Below are positions 43,065 through 51,885 of a stretch of 64,000 bases of DNA, one piece after another. Within the stretch, counting starts at the first letter, position 1, and every line of letters starts with the position of its first letter. The position numbers and the translations under genes were made by a program. Source of the DNA: Paenibacillus sp. CAA11 (GTDB taxonomy: Bacteria > Bacillota > Bacilli > Paenibacillales > Paenibacillaceae); contig NZ_CP028922.1 in the NCBI RefSeq assembly GCF_003060825.1, forward strand, positions 1,040,501 through 1,104,500, read 5' to 3'. The notes under the pieces were generated by a model. It ran no database searches, had not been told where the DNA came from, and saw only the letters and a list, made by a program, of their open reading frames with translations.

Positions 43065-43179
43065 AGGTACATATGTCTTTTTTTACGAAAGTAGGCTGTG
43101 TAAAGCTTGAGAATCCGGCTGGACCTTGGAGAGAAGGGCCGGCTTTTTTGACGGAATAGGAAGGGGATGGCCAAGTAAC

Positions 43180-43671
43180 ATGGATAAGGCATCCGCGCAG
43201 GTAGTGTACCCTGCAGAAAGTCTCGAAGACACCGAGAAGCTGGCAGCTTGGCTGGCAGCGCGAGCTGGTGAAGGAACCGTCATTGCTCTCGATGGAGATC
43301 TCGGGGCAGGCAAGACGGCATTCTCCCAATTGTTCGCACGACATCTGGGAGTCAAGGAATATGTGAACAGCCCAACCTTTACCCTGATTAAGGAATATGA
43401 GGGACGCCTGCCCTTTTATCATATGGATGTGTATCGCTTGTCCTTAGAGGAAGCGGATGAGCTAGGACTGGACGAGTACTTTTTCGGGCAAGGGGTCTGC
43501 CTAGTCGAATGGGCCAGCTTGATTGAAGAGCTGCTTCCGGCTGCGCACCTGCGGTTGTACATTGAAGTTACGGGAGAGCAACAGCGCAGCATTTATGTTC
43601 AGGGGATTGGCACGCCGTATGAGGATTGGGCCATGAACCTCAAGGAAGAACGGGGTACGTTATATGAATAA
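43180..43671 (+). CDS. tsaE: tRNA t6A biosynthesis ATPase TsaE
   Basis: A 163-residue P-loop ATPase required for turnover of the TsaB-TsaD complex making N6-threonylcarbamoyladenosine at A37 of tRNA. Walker A is GDLGAGKT (39-46). NSPTFTLIKEY and the Walker-B-like VCLVEWA are typical. The ATG at 43180 gives the usual family length, and the frame is open to 43126 without a better ribosome site. Its 3' end overlaps tsaB by eight bases. It is the first gene of the operon. Confidence 0.94.
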   Translation: MDKASAQVVYPAESLEDTEKLAAWLAARAGEGTVIALDGDLGAGKTAFSQLFARHLGVKEYVNSPTFTLIKEYEGRLPFYHMDVYRLSLEEADELGLDEYFFGQGVCLVEWASLIEELLPAAHLRLYIEVTGEQQRSIYVQGIGTPYEDWAMNLKEERGTLYE

Positions 43672-44485
43672 GAACAATGTACAAGCCGCTCAGCGGTTTT
43701 TGGTAATGGATACGGCCACTGCAACGCTTGTTGTTGCTGTGATGGAACGGGGGCGTGTGCTGGCCGAACATAATATGCTGGCCGAACGAGGCCACGCAGA
43801 ATATTTGCTGCCAGCCTGTGCTGATGTGCTGCAGGCTGCAGGAATAACGCGATCGGAGCTAACGGGGATCGCGGTTGGCGTTGGTCCAGGCTCTTATACC
43901 GGCATCCGGATTGCCGTGACCGCCGCGAAGACGCTGGCTTGGTCACTGGGCCTGCCGGTGGCGGGAATCTCGAGCCTGGAGGCCCTTGCGCTCGGCGCCT
44001 ATGCGAAGGGCGCCGGGCTGACTGCCGCCGATCTGGAACCGGCGGTAGAAGGGGGCCGGGGCGCAGCACCGGGCCCTGTGGAATGGGTCGTGCCGCTGAT
44101 GGACGCGCGGCGCGGTCAGGTCTTCACGGCGCTGTTCGAAGCCGCGCCAGGCAGCTTGACGCGCCGCCTTGAGCCCGACGGAATCCGCCTAATGGCGGAT
44201 TGGACGGAGGCTCTCGGCGCGCTGTGGTCAAGCTTGGCGGCGGAAGACCGGCCAAGCAAGGTAACGCTCGCGGGCGACATCGAGAAGCACGCGGCGGCCG
44301 CGGAAGCGCTCCGGCCGCTGCTGGGCGAGGCGCTATGCGTAGCGCCTTATGCGCCGGAGGGCGCCTTTGCGGGCCTGCTGGGCGCGGCCCGTCTGCTGCG
44401 CGGAGAGCAGGACGACGTGCACAGCCTGCTGCCGAATTATACCCAGCTTGCGGAAGCGGAAGCCAATCGGCTGCGCCAAGCGTAA
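43664..44485 (+). CDS. tsaB: tRNA t6A biosynthesis protein TsaB
   Basis: A 273-residue ASKHA-fold partner of TsaD. The start FLVMDTATATLVVAVM and the block GVGPGSYTGIRIAVTAAKTLA are diagnostic. Compared with the usual form (about 230 residues) there is an extra Ala/Gly-rich stretch of roughly 25 residues after LEALALGAYAK, before MDARRGQVFTALF. The second half of the gene is about 70 % GC by eye, well above its neighbours. It is translationally coupled to tsaE and followed by rimI. Confidence 0.93.
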   Translation: MNKNNVQAAQRFLVMDTATATLVVAVMERGRVLAEHNMLAERGHAEYLLPACADVLQAAGITRSELTGIAVGVGPGSYTGIRIAVTAAKTLAWSLGLPVAGISSLEALALGAYAKGAGLTAADLEPAVEGGRGAAPGPVEWVVPLMDARRGQVFTALFEAAPGSLTRRLEPDGIRLMADWTEALGALWSSLAAEDRPSKVTLAGDIEKHAAAAEALRPLLGEALCVAPYAPEGAFAGLLGAARLLRGEQDDVHSLLPNYTQLAEAEANRLRQA

Positions 44486-44502
44486 GGAAGGGTGGAGCGG
44501 CC

Positions 44503-45039
44503 ATGGGAGCAGTAACTGAGCACAGAGAAGAGCGAGAATCCGGCGGGGACGTCAGGTTCCGCAAGATGGTTCTGGAGGATATTCCGGACGTCATGATCAT
44601 TGAACATGAATCATTCACGCTTCCTTGGTCTAAGGAGGCGTTCTACGGTGAGCTGACACAGAATCAGTTCGCGAAATATTTGATAATGGAGAAGAGCGGC
44701 AGTCCGATTGGCTATGCCGGCATGTGGACAGTGCTGGATGAGGCGCATGTGACGAATATTGCGGTGCGTACCGCTCATCGGGGCATGCATCTGGGGGAGC
44801 GGCTGCTCCGGCGCTTAATGAGCTATGCCTGGGAGCTGGGCATGCAGAAGATGACCCTGGAGGTTCGCGTCTCCAATGATGTGGCGCAATCGCTGTATGG
44901 CAAGCTGGGCTTTCGCCCGATCGGGCTGCGCAAGGGATATTATTCCGATAATCAGGAAGATGCGCTGATCATGTGGTGCGACTTGGCCAAGCGACTAGCA
45001 GGACAGCAGGGAGCCGACGAGGAAGGAAGCGAAGCTTAA
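44503..45039 (+). CDS. rimI: Ribosomal protein S18 alanine N-acetyltransferase
   Basis: A 178-residue GNAT enzyme with the acetyl-CoA motif [19 protein letters not shown] and the RimI-type ends [20 protein letters not shown] and [20 protein letters not shown]. The frame is open 300 bases upstream inside tsaB, but the ATG at 44503 with GGTGGAG fits family length. RimI is commonly placed between tsaB and tsaD, as here. Confidence 0.93.
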   Translation: MGAVTEHREERESGGDVRFRKMVLEDIPDVMIIEHESFTLPWSKEAFYGELTQNQFAKYLIMEKSGSPIGYAGMWTVLDEAHVTNIAVRTAHRGMHLGERLLRRLMSYAWELGMQKMTLEVRVSNDVAQSLYGKLGFRPIGLRKGYYSDNQEDALIMWCDLAKRLAGQQGADEEGSEA

Positions 45040-45041
45040 AG

Positions 45042-46082
45042 ATGGGATTAGGTAACGAGAAGGACTGTTATATCTTGGCGGTGGAGACCAGCTGTGACGA
45101 GACGTCTGCTGCCGTGGTCAAGAACGGGCATGAGGTGCTGAGCAATCTGATCTCAAGCCAGATTGAGACACATAAGGCCTTTGGCGGGGTTGTGCCTGAG
45201 GTAGCTTCACGGAAGCATGTCGAGAGCATAACACTAATGTTGGAACAGGCGCTTGAGCAGTCGGGCATTCGCCCGGAACAGCTGTCAGCAGTTGCGGTAA
45301 CCGAAGGTCCCGGCCTGGTCGGCGCACTGCTGGTCGGCGTTATGGCGGCGAAGAGCCTGGCCTTTGCACTGGACAAGCCGCTGATCGGCACCCATCACAT
45401 TGCCGGGCATATTTATGCCAACCGGCTGATGGAGCCGATCAAGTATCCATGCCTCGCCCTCGTCGTGTCCGGAGGACATACGGAGCTTGTGCTGATGGAG
45501 CGGGAAGGGCATTTCCGCCTTATCGGCCGCACCCGTGACGATGCTGTAGGCGAGGCATATGACAAGGTGGCCCGGGCGTTAGGCTTCCCTTATCCGGGCG
45601 GCCCTTATGTGGACAAGCTGGCCGCTGAGGCACCTGAAGCCGCAGAGCTGCCGCGCGTCTGGCTCGAGCCGGGCTCTTACGACTTCAGCTTCAGCGGACT
45701 CAAGTCTGCGGTGCTGAACCTTGTCAACCAGAGCCGTATGCGCGGCGAGGAACCGGACCCCGCCAAGATTGCTCGCGGATTCCAGGAGTCGGTCGTCGAG
45801 GTGCTGGTGGAGAAGGCCATCCGGGCCGTCCGCGAGACGGGCGCTGTACAGCTGCTGCTGTGCGGCGGGGTAGCAGCCAACCGCGGCCTGCGCACGGCTC
45901 TTGCCGCCCGCTGTGAGAGCGAGCAGGTGCCGCTATCGATTCCGCCGCTCGGGTACTGCACGGATAATGCGGCGATGATCGGAGCCGCTGCTTATTTGAA
46001 GTGGAAGCATGGCGAATTCTCGCCGCTCAGCATGAAGGCCGAGCCCGGCCTGTCGCTGGAGGCCTGGTCGGTGGGGCCTTAA
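45042..46082 (+). CDS. tsaD: tRNA t6A threonylcarbamoyltransferase TsaD
   Basis: A 346-residue metal-dependent ASKHA protein that transfers the threonylcarbamoyl group to tRNA. The start [16 protein letters not shown], the metal-binding HHIAGH (118-123) and [21 protein letters not shown] and [11 protein letters not shown] are all intact. The ATG at 45042 lies two bases after the rimI stop, the last gene of the operon. The terminator at 46124 follows. Confidence 0.96.
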   Translation: MGLGNEKDCYILAVETSCDETSAAVVKNGHEVLSNLISSQIETHKAFGGVVPEVASRKHVESITLMLEQALEQSGIRPEQLSAVAVTEGPGLVGALLVGVMAAKSLAFALDKPLIGTHHIAGHIYANRLMEPIKYPCLALVVSGGHTELVLMEREGHFRLIGRTRDDAVGEAYDKVARALGFPYPGGPYVDKLAAEAPEAAELPRVWLEPGSYDFSFSGLKSAVLNLVNQSRMRGEEPDPAKIARGFQESVVEVLVEKAIRAVRETGAVQLLLCGGVAANRGLRTALAARCESEQVPLSIPPLGYCTDNAAMIGAAAYLKWKHGEFSPLSMKAEPGLSLEAWSVGP

Positions 46083-46123
46083 GTGAACAATAGTCTTAGC
46101 ATATAGAAGGATACAGGTATAAC

Positions 46124-46175
46124 AAGGAGCTGCCTTGGAGGTCATGAATTTATGACTTCTAAGCAGCTCTTTTTG
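46124..46175 (+). terminator. Terminator of the t6A operon
   Basis: GAGCTGC and GCAGCTC enclose an inner helix (GAGGTCAT/ATGACTTC), followed by T5. Confidence 0.88.
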
Positions 46176-46344
46176 CATGATAGGAAGGTTCATTGGAAAG
46201 CGGTATCTGTCACTTCACAACGTGACGAAAGCGGTTTAATTTTATTGAAGGAATTGCATTGCAAAAGTCGAACAAGAAATAGATGTTTATTTTTTCATAT
46301 GGTACCCTCCGATTCTGTTCAATTCTTGAAGGGAGATTGTGTAA

Positions 46345-46995
46345 ATGAAGAAGCAGGTTATTTTATTTCAGGGAGATTCAATTACGGATGGAGGCCGGGG
46401 CAGAACGGATGATCCTAATCATATTATGGGCCACAGCTACGCTTACATGATCGCGGGAATACTCGGGCAGGAGCTGGCAAAGCAGCGACCGGTGTTTATC
46501 AATCGGGGAGTTAGTGGAGATCGGGCTTCTGATTTATATGCACGTTGGAATGAGGATGCAATTAGCCTTCAGCCGGACCTGATCAGTATTCTGATCGGGG
46601 TCAATGATGCTTGGAGAATAGCAAGCGGGGAGCCTAGCGGGGCTACAGATCGCTTCGAGCGGGCCTATCGTTATCTGCTGGAGGAGACACGAGAGGTATT
46701 GCCGGAGACTCGACTTGTGCTGTGTGAGCCATTTGTGCTCAAGACAGGAGCAACGGAAGAGCGCTGGGATTTCTGGCAAGAGCGCATGGCAGCGTACCAG
46801 AACACGGTGCGCGGGCTTGCGGAACAATTTGGAGCCGCCTTTGTGCCGCTGCAGGATAAATTTAATGCAGCTGAGGAGCAAGTAGATGCCGCTTACTGGT
46901 TGTGGGATGGGGTTCATCCGACAGCGGCAGGGCATCAGCTGATCGCGGATCAGTGGCTCAAAATTGTGCGTGAGCACGGCTTGCTGCCCAGTTGA
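46345..46995 (+). CDS. SGNH/GDSL-family esterase
   Basis: A 216-residue SGNH hydrolase. Block I is FQGDSITDGGRG (nucleophile Ser12), block II Gly is in NRGVSGDRASDL, block III Asn is in GVNDAWR, and block V Asp/His are in WDGVHPTAAGH. There is no signal peptide, so it is cytoplasmic, probably acting on acetylated sugars or short esters as relatives in Bacillales do. GAAGGGAG lies before the ATG with a rather long spacer. It is monocistronic. Confidence 0.92.
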   Translation: MKKQVILFQGDSITDGGRGRTDDPNHIMGHSYAYMIAGILGQELAKQRPVFINRGVSGDRASDLYARWNEDAISLQPDLISILIGVNDAWRIASGEPSGATDRFERAYRYLLEETREVLPETRLVLCEPFVLKTGATEERWDFWQERMAAYQNTVRGLAEQFGAAFVPLQDKFNAAEEQVDAAYWLWDGVHPTAAGHQLIADQWLKIVREHGLLPS

Positions 46996-47054
46996 AACTA
47001 GATCATAGAATGATCGCTCTTGATTTATAACTTTGAGAATGGAAAGAGCTGTGG

Positions 47055-47624
47055 TCAGCGACGACTGTAGGCTTTGCGGTGGAAGTCTGTGATCCACCGG
47101 AACAGCTCTTCGCCATGTGGGGGCTGGTCTGCAAAGACTTGGTCGTGCCCGTCAAATGGTTTGTACCATGCCGAATAGGGCTCGGGCACCCAAATATAGT
47201 GGTGGATATACTCGGTGCGCTGAAAGCCGCAGCGAGTCCAGAATGCCATCCGGCTAATATTCTCCGCGCTTGGCCCTATTTCCGCTTCAATTAACAATCC
47301 GTCTAGCCGGGCCTGACGCTGAGCCCATTCCTCTAACAGCCGGATCAACTGTTGGCCGGCACCGCGGCTCCGTTGGTCGGGATGGATGGCGGCATAGTCA
47401 ATTAACAGGAATCGAGCGGCTGCACCTCCTACCGCCCCGGTGATGGCCATGCCAATGGGGTTATCATGCTTTTTTAATAGGTGCAGGCAGCACATTCGGC
47501 GTTCAAACATGCGGAGGAGGATCTCTTTCTTCTTGCGAGTATGCGCCTCGAAGGATGCGTGGTAAATCGGCTCTGCAAGCTGCCACAGCTCTTCGTTCCA
47601 AACGTCGGTTGTGATTAATTCCAT
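47055..47624 (-). CDS. GNAT-family acetyltransferase
   Basis: A 189-residue GNAT protein. The acetyl-CoA pyrophosphate loop is HPDQRSRGAGQQLI, preceded by the beta4 strand FLLIDYAAI. ENISRMAFWTRCGFQR closes the fold. The last 40 residues, rich in aromatic residues (YHHYIWVPEPYSAWY), are family specific. The substrate is unknown. The ribosome site (GAAAGAAG) is weak. It converges with the esterase gene without a clear terminator. Confidence 0.85.
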   Translation of the reverse strand: MELITTDVWNEELWQLAEPIYHASFEAHTRKKKEILLRMFERRMCCLHLLKKHDNPIGMAITGAVGGAAARFLLIDYAAIHPDQRSRGAGQQLIRLLEEWAQRQARLDGLLIEAEIGPSAENISRMAFWTRCGFQRTEYIHHYIWVPEPYSAWYKPFDGHDQVFADQPPHGEELFRWITDFHRKAYSRR

Positions 47625-47721
47625 GGGATCAGCTTCTTTCTAATGGAAGGTTATTCCTTAGCTTGTACTATATCATTAGGATACCCAGTGCGGGGAAGGA
47701 AGCGAAATAGAGCAGGCTAGT

Positions 47722-48387
47722 TTGAATTCGGAGAGTATACCCACCCAATTACAGATTTTTGTTAAGTCAGAGGCAAGCCAGCGTCAAGAAATAAAAGGTT
47801 CTGTCATAGAAGAGATACTGTCTTTGCCTACAAGGAGAGCAGTTATCGGCTTCCTTGCGGATGAATTGCGGCAATCCGGCCAGACCTTAGGAGAAAAGGG
47901 ATACTATACTTCATTAATCGACCCAGAGCTTACGGCAGATTTACTGGAAGTCGCCTATGAAATCTTGTCAGTGGATGCTGAGAGTACGGAGTGGGAGCTC
48001 TGTGTCGTTCCGGTGGCCGAGAGGGGAATGGGTATTTCCTCACGGATTCCTTCACTGTATGTGTGTTTAAATAGTGGGGAGACCGTTACCCTGATTGAGA
48101 ACAGTCTTCAAGCTCTATGGGCTGCCGTCCGTAAGCGATATTTCGATTGACCGATTCCTGACAGTGAGAAGACGTACCCGTGTGTGGCTGTGGAATGTGG
48201 TGACGGCCTGATTCTGGAATGCACGATCCCGTGGGGAATTGAAGAAACCAAGCGCCCCCGTGGTGATTTCGGCAAGGATCTGAAGAGCCTTTATGAACGC
48301 TGCAGAAATCACCCGGGAACGACCTGTTTACCGGAGGGACATATGGTGACCAAGAAGGGCATCATGACGGTTAGTAAATCAGTATAA
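47722..48387 (+). pseudogene. Hypothetical gene interrupted by an in-frame TGA
   Basis: The frame from TTG 47722 gives 142 residues (ending RKRYFD) and stops at TGA 48148-48150. The same frame then stays open for another 78 codons to 48387 with ordinary codon use (PIPDSEKTYPCVAVECGDG ... VSKSV). No ribosome site precedes any start in the second part. The simplest reading is one gene of about 221 codons broken by a nonsense change. Programmed readthrough is possible. I recognise no family, and the first half has a mixed alpha/beta character with no membrane segment. The next gene starts 14 bases after its end with its own ribosome site. Confidence 0.55.
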
Positions 48388-48400
48388 AGGAGCTTATGCT

Positions 48401-49414
48401 ATGTCTCAAGCCATTCAAGTCTATCGCGGATCTTATCTGGAAAGCACACATCATATTCATGTAGCTGTCGTTCATGCATCGGGCAAGCTGCTCTATGCCT
48501 ATGGAGACCCGTATCGGAGGACCTTCCCGCGATCGTCCATGAAGCCGTTCCAGGCGGTTCCCTTGATCGAGACAGGTGCTGCTCAGGCTTACAGCTACTC
48601 CGCCTCAGATATTTCCTTGAGCTGTGCTTCTCACAGCGGAGAAGTGATTCACCGGTCAGCCGTGCTGGATATTCTGTCACGCGCTCATTTGGAGGAAGAG
48701 GATCTTCAGTGCGGGACTCACGAGCCCAGGGATAAAGAAAGCTATAAACAGCTGATCCGGGAAGGCAAGGAACTAACGCCAGTCTTTAGTAATTGCTCCG
48801 GCAAGCATTCGGGGATGCTGGTAACCGCGCTATATATGGGGGAGGACATTAAAACCTACCGGGAGGTTACCCATCCGGTTCAGCAGCGAATTCTTAAGGT
48901 CATATCCGATGTTTGTGATATTCCTGCGGAAGAGATTGAGCTGAGTGTAGATGGCTGCGGAGTGCCGGTTCATCGGCTGCCGCTGTACAATACCGCATTG
49001 GGCTTTGCGCGTCTAGCTCAGCCTGAAGAACAGGTGTCGGCAGGTCGGGCGGCAGCGCTGAGTACGATCCGTGAAGCGATGACGGCTCATCCTGAGATGG
49101 TGGCAGGCACCAAGCGGCTGGATACGGATCTGATGCGTGCTTTTGGCGGCAGAGTAGTAGCTAAGGTTGGAGCAGAAGGAGTTCAGTGTATGGGGATTAC
49201 AGATTTAGGCATCGGCATTGCCATTAAGACAGAGGACGGTACCGCTCGGGCAGCCGGTGTAGCTGCCATGGAGGTATTGAGACAGCTTGGCGTTGCAGAC
49301 GAGGCAGCCTATGAGAAGCTGAAGGATTATGCGCATGCTCCTGTATATAATGCCCGGAATGAAGTGATCGGTGTGATTGAACCGAATTTTATTCTGGAGC
49401 CTGTCGATGAATAA
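48401..49414 (+). CDS. L-asparaginase of the AnsA/ReAII (type III) family
   Basis: A 337-residue enzyme of the Asparaginase_II family (rhizobial type), unrelated to the classical AnsA/AnsB fold. Diagnostic segments are FPRSSMKPFQAVPLIETG with the nucleophile-region serines, SCASHSGE, NCSGKHSGML, DGCGVPVH, and GTKRLDTDLM. It hydrolyses asparagine to aspartate and ammonia in the cytoplasm. AAAGGAG precedes the ATG. It is a single gene, although it follows the broken gene by 14 bases and may once have been co-transcribed. Confidence 0.92.
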   Translation: MSQAIQVYRGSYLESTHHIHVAVVHASGKLLYAYGDPYRRTFPRSSMKPFQAVPLIETGAAQAYSYSASDISLSCASHSGEVIHRSAVLDILSRAHLEEEDLQCGTHEPRDKESYKQLIREGKELTPVFSNCSGKHSGMLVTALYMGEDIKTYREVTHPVQQRILKVISDVCDIPAEEIELSVDGCGVPVHRLPLYNTALGFARLAQPEEQVSAGRAAALSTIREAMTAHPEMVAGTKRLDTDLMRAFGGRVVAKVGAEGVQCMGITDLGIGIAIKTEDGTARAAGVAAMEVLRQLGVADEAAYEKLKDYAHAPVYNARNEVIGVIEPNFILEPVDE

Positions 49415-49531
49415 CAGACAGATGGAAGCTTATGGCTAAGCATTAGGGGAAGCTCTGTTCTTATTTCCGTTAGGCATAACTACTAAGTAGTTAGTTCACC
49501 TATTTCCATTTTTAAAGAAAATGGTGAGGAT

Positions 49532-50233
49532 ATGAAAAAGATAAGTTTTAACGAAATGAAAGAAAAGCACACTTCCTTTTTTTCTCCAAACCAGCTCGTT
49601 GTTCGTAAACTGCCGGTTATTTCAACGACTGATGAAGAGCAAATAAGAGAAATCCTGATCAACATGATCAATATTCAAGGGATTCTAGCTAGGCATTATT
49701 TTTATCAAAGAGAACTAGGAAGCTCCAGTATAGAAGATTACTCCTTCTTTATCACTAATAAAGTGGATGATGAGGCTTTAATGTTTAGCATGATTTTTGA
49801 TTCAGTTACTGTAACAAAGACCAGATACGGGGAACCATGCGGCCTTCAAGTTAATAACGCCAAAGATATAGCTTATAAGATTTTTGAAAGAATGATTAAA
49901 GAAAAACAGATTAACAATGAAATTGGCCACTTTATTCTAGGTGGAGAATTTCAGAATGATTATCGCCAGTTAGGGTGTTTTGAAATAGAAGGTGATGAAA
50001 GGGAGGTTATTGAAAACGAGTTTTTTACTTATTTGATCAAGAGTTCATCTTTGTCCACGTCTGTATATCCTGCTTATCTCGATGTAAGTGGTTTGAAAAT
50101 GGATGAAATAGAAAAAGATCAGCTAATACTTCAGTTAGCAAATCAAGTTAGTAAACTCTATTTAATGGTTTATGATTATGAAAATACTGAAGGGGTTCCT
50201 TTCTTTCGAAAAGAATTAAGATGGTATATTTGA
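49532..50233 (+). CDS. AT-rich orphan protein of unknown function
   Basis: A 233-residue protein of unrecognised family. No signal peptide, membrane helix, Cys cluster or nucleotide loop is visible. Features are an N-terminal MKKISFNEMKEKHTSFF and a mixed alpha/beta body with many Ile, Lys and Asn. Its base composition (about one third GC) is far below the roughly 50 % of neighbouring genes, and it sits beside a decayed transposase. Both are signs of horizontal arrival. GGTGAGG lies a few bases before the ATG. An immunity or regulatory role would be a guess. Confidence 0.65.
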   Translation: MKKISFNEMKEKHTSFFSPNQLVVRKLPVISTTDEEQIREILINMINIQGILARHYFYQRELGSSSIEDYSFFITNKVDDEALMFSMIFDSVTVTKTRYGEPCGLQVNNAKDIAYKIFERMIKEKQINNEIGHFILGGEFQNDYRQLGCFEIEGDEREVIENEFFTYLIKSSSLSTSVYPAYLDVSGLKMDEIEKDQLILQLANQVSKLYLMVYDYENTEGVPFFRKELRWYI

Positions 50234-50899
50234 GTTGGATAAGTGAGTCAGTTTCATAATTCGATTCGAGTAAAGGGCTAAAGTTACCAAAAATCAAAAA
50301 GGTCAATTGAAGGTCACAAAATGATCAGGAAAAGGGACAAGACAAGGTCACTTAATCCTGTTAATCTGATAGTGTCAAAAAGGTGTGGACAGGCTCCCGG
50401 GCATCCCGGACGGCCTGTCTTTTTCATTTTCAGGGCTGATCGGGATCACTGGTCGTTCCTGAAGGGAAAGGAGTGATGGATCCATCCAATATCTCGACAA
50501 TTGAGGAGCGGAAGATCGAGGGGAGGGGAGCAGCGATGCTCTCTTTTTTATTTCCAAGCTGGTGCGAGCCCGGCCAAGGTCAGCACAAGCGAACGCTATG
50601 GTTCGAAATTCAATCCTCCCTTAATGCCACGCCTATGGACTTTGCCAAGGCAACGCGATTTGCCCGGCATGTCAGCGGACTTGGGCTTCCCTGATTCCAG
50701 CGTCTTCGGTATGGACAACTCTATTTTCGTTTTCTGATCCAGTGTGCAGGACCTGCTGGACGGGTACGGATCTACGTTTCTGTCCCCGACATTCGCTGGA
50801 TGGTATTTCGTACCGGGTTCCACACACAGGTGTCCGGAATGTATTTGCTTCCGGTCGAGACACCCGTGTTTACTGCTGGTTCGGGCAAAAACGTGATCG
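50234..50899 (+). other. Accessory DNA between orphan gene and transposase remnant
   Basis: No intact gene. It contains three AAGGTCA units (50299, 50310, 50344) and a strong hairpin terminator (listed). The remainder probably belongs to the 5' half of the decayed IS, but its frames are scrambled by several indels and I cannot align them to a transposase with confidence. Confidence 0.4.
50387..50424 (+). terminator. Hairpin terminator in the accessory patch
   Basis: GGACAGGC pairs with GCCTGTC across an inner CCGGG/CCCGG stem, followed by T5. Confidence 0.75.
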
Positions 50900-51416
50900 T
50901 TGCCGAAGGCCGTCCGGCGTATAAGGGCGCTCTTTCCGTTGCAAGTATCCATCCTTGTTACCGATATTACGTACTTGCCGTTTGGTGGAAAGACGTTATA
51001 CCTGTCGAGTATTTTGGACTTGTATAACGGAGAGATTGTGGCCTACAGTATAGCTGACAAGCAAGACACGGCGTTCGTGCTGGACACACTGGGCTAGTTA
51101 CCGGATCTTCCAGGGCACGATACTCCATAGCGATCAGGGCAGCGTCTACACCTCACAGGCCTATCAAGAAGCCGTAAAGGGAAAAGGCATTACCATGAGC
51201 ATGTCCCGCAAGGGAACGCCCGCTGATAATGCCCCCATCGAATCGTTTCATTCCACACTAAAGTCTGAAACGTTCTACCTCGAAGGTTTAACCTGTACGA
51301 CGACAGCCATCGTCGAGCAGACCATTCGAGAGTACATCTTTTACTATAACTCAATTCGCATTCAAACAAAACTAAATAACCAGTCGCCGGTTCATTACCG
51401 ACAACTGGTTGCTTAG
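50900..51416 (+). pseudogene. IS3-family transposase, C-terminal remnant
   Basis: The DDE integrase core is recognisable in two frames. LVTDITYLPFGGKTLYLS and DLYNGEIVAYS are in the first. After a stop at 51095-51097 and a frame change, LHSDQGSVYTS and DNAPIESFHSTLK with a normal IS3 C terminus (YYNSIRIQTKLNNQSPVHYR) follow. The three catalytic acids are therefore all still encoded, but not in one frame. The N-terminal helix-turn-helix part is unrecognisable. Candidate right-end sequence follows near 51436-51466. No matching left terminal repeat was found. Confidence 0.85.
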
Positions 51417-51608
51417 AACTTGAAAGGTGTTTTGATCCCTGTCTCGCAAACGGGGGTCAGTCCCGTCCCGGTTGTGGGCAGCTTTTTTCTGTTTACAGGT
51501 CGGACTATGAGCCTTCTGCCAAGTCAAGCATGCTCATCTCGGTAAAGAGGGGTCTCGTCAATTCTCCTTACCTGGCCATGAAAAGCCTTTTCGGGCCAAT
51601 ATAGATTG

Positions 51609-51646
51609 ACTTTCACTTCGTTTACGATGAGATATATAGTGAAAGT
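51609..51646 (+). promoter_or_regulatory. Promoter embedded in a 9-bp inverted repeat
   Basis: TTCACT (51612-51617), a 17-base spacer and TATAGT (51635-51640) form a promoter. ACTTTCACT (51609-51617) and AGTGAAAGT (51638-51646) form a perfect inverted repeat covering its -35 and -10 ends, as an operator would. A weak terminator hairpin (the repeat is followed by TTTTG) is the alternative reading. Confidence 0.45.
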
Positions 51647-51724
51647 TTTGGGAGAAAGGGCCCTTGAACGATTAATTTTGCAAAGAGAAGGCAAGTAAAA
51701 CAGGGAAAGAGGGCCTGTTTTTTG
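51647..51724 (+). ncRNA. Candidate small RNA of about 78 bases
   Basis: It lies between the promoter above and a terminator AAACAGG-loop-CCTGTTTTTT (51697-51723). No open frame with a ribosome site exists in it. It is proposed only from the promoter-terminator spacing, and I recognise no known RNA family. Confidence 0.3.
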
Positions 51725-51740
51725 TATTGCCGTGGAACGA

Positions 51741-51769
51741 TTGTTTTACAGAAATAGGGTCGGTATACT
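51741..51769 (+). promoter_or_regulatory. Sigma-A promoter of the HSP90-like gene
   Basis: TTGTTT (51741-51746), a 17-base spacer and TATACT (51764-51769), about 117 bases before the start codon. No CIRCE or CtsR box is seen. Confidence 0.6.
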
Positions 51770-51885
51770 TGAATCAGAGGAAAAAAAGACCAGTTCTTGC
51801 CCCTTGAAAGATCGGTCGCCTCTGAACCTATGGGACCTATACATAGATTTAGTTGTAGTCATCCCCCAATAAAGGAGAGAAACCT

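Larger units (their letters stand above)
51417..51885 (+). other. 469-base gap: IS edge, small-RNA candidate, HSP90 promoter
   Basis: There is no protein gene. The first 60 bases are the probable right edge of the decayed IS. A promoter-plus-terminator pair with no frame between them (51612-51724) and the HSP90-gene promoter with a leader of about 110 bases follow, each listed separately. Confidence 0.6.

Noticed and set aside
50299-50350. Three AAGGTCA units.
   Set aside because: Spacing is irregular (11 and 34 bases), so neither a CRISPR-like array nor a regular operator is supported.
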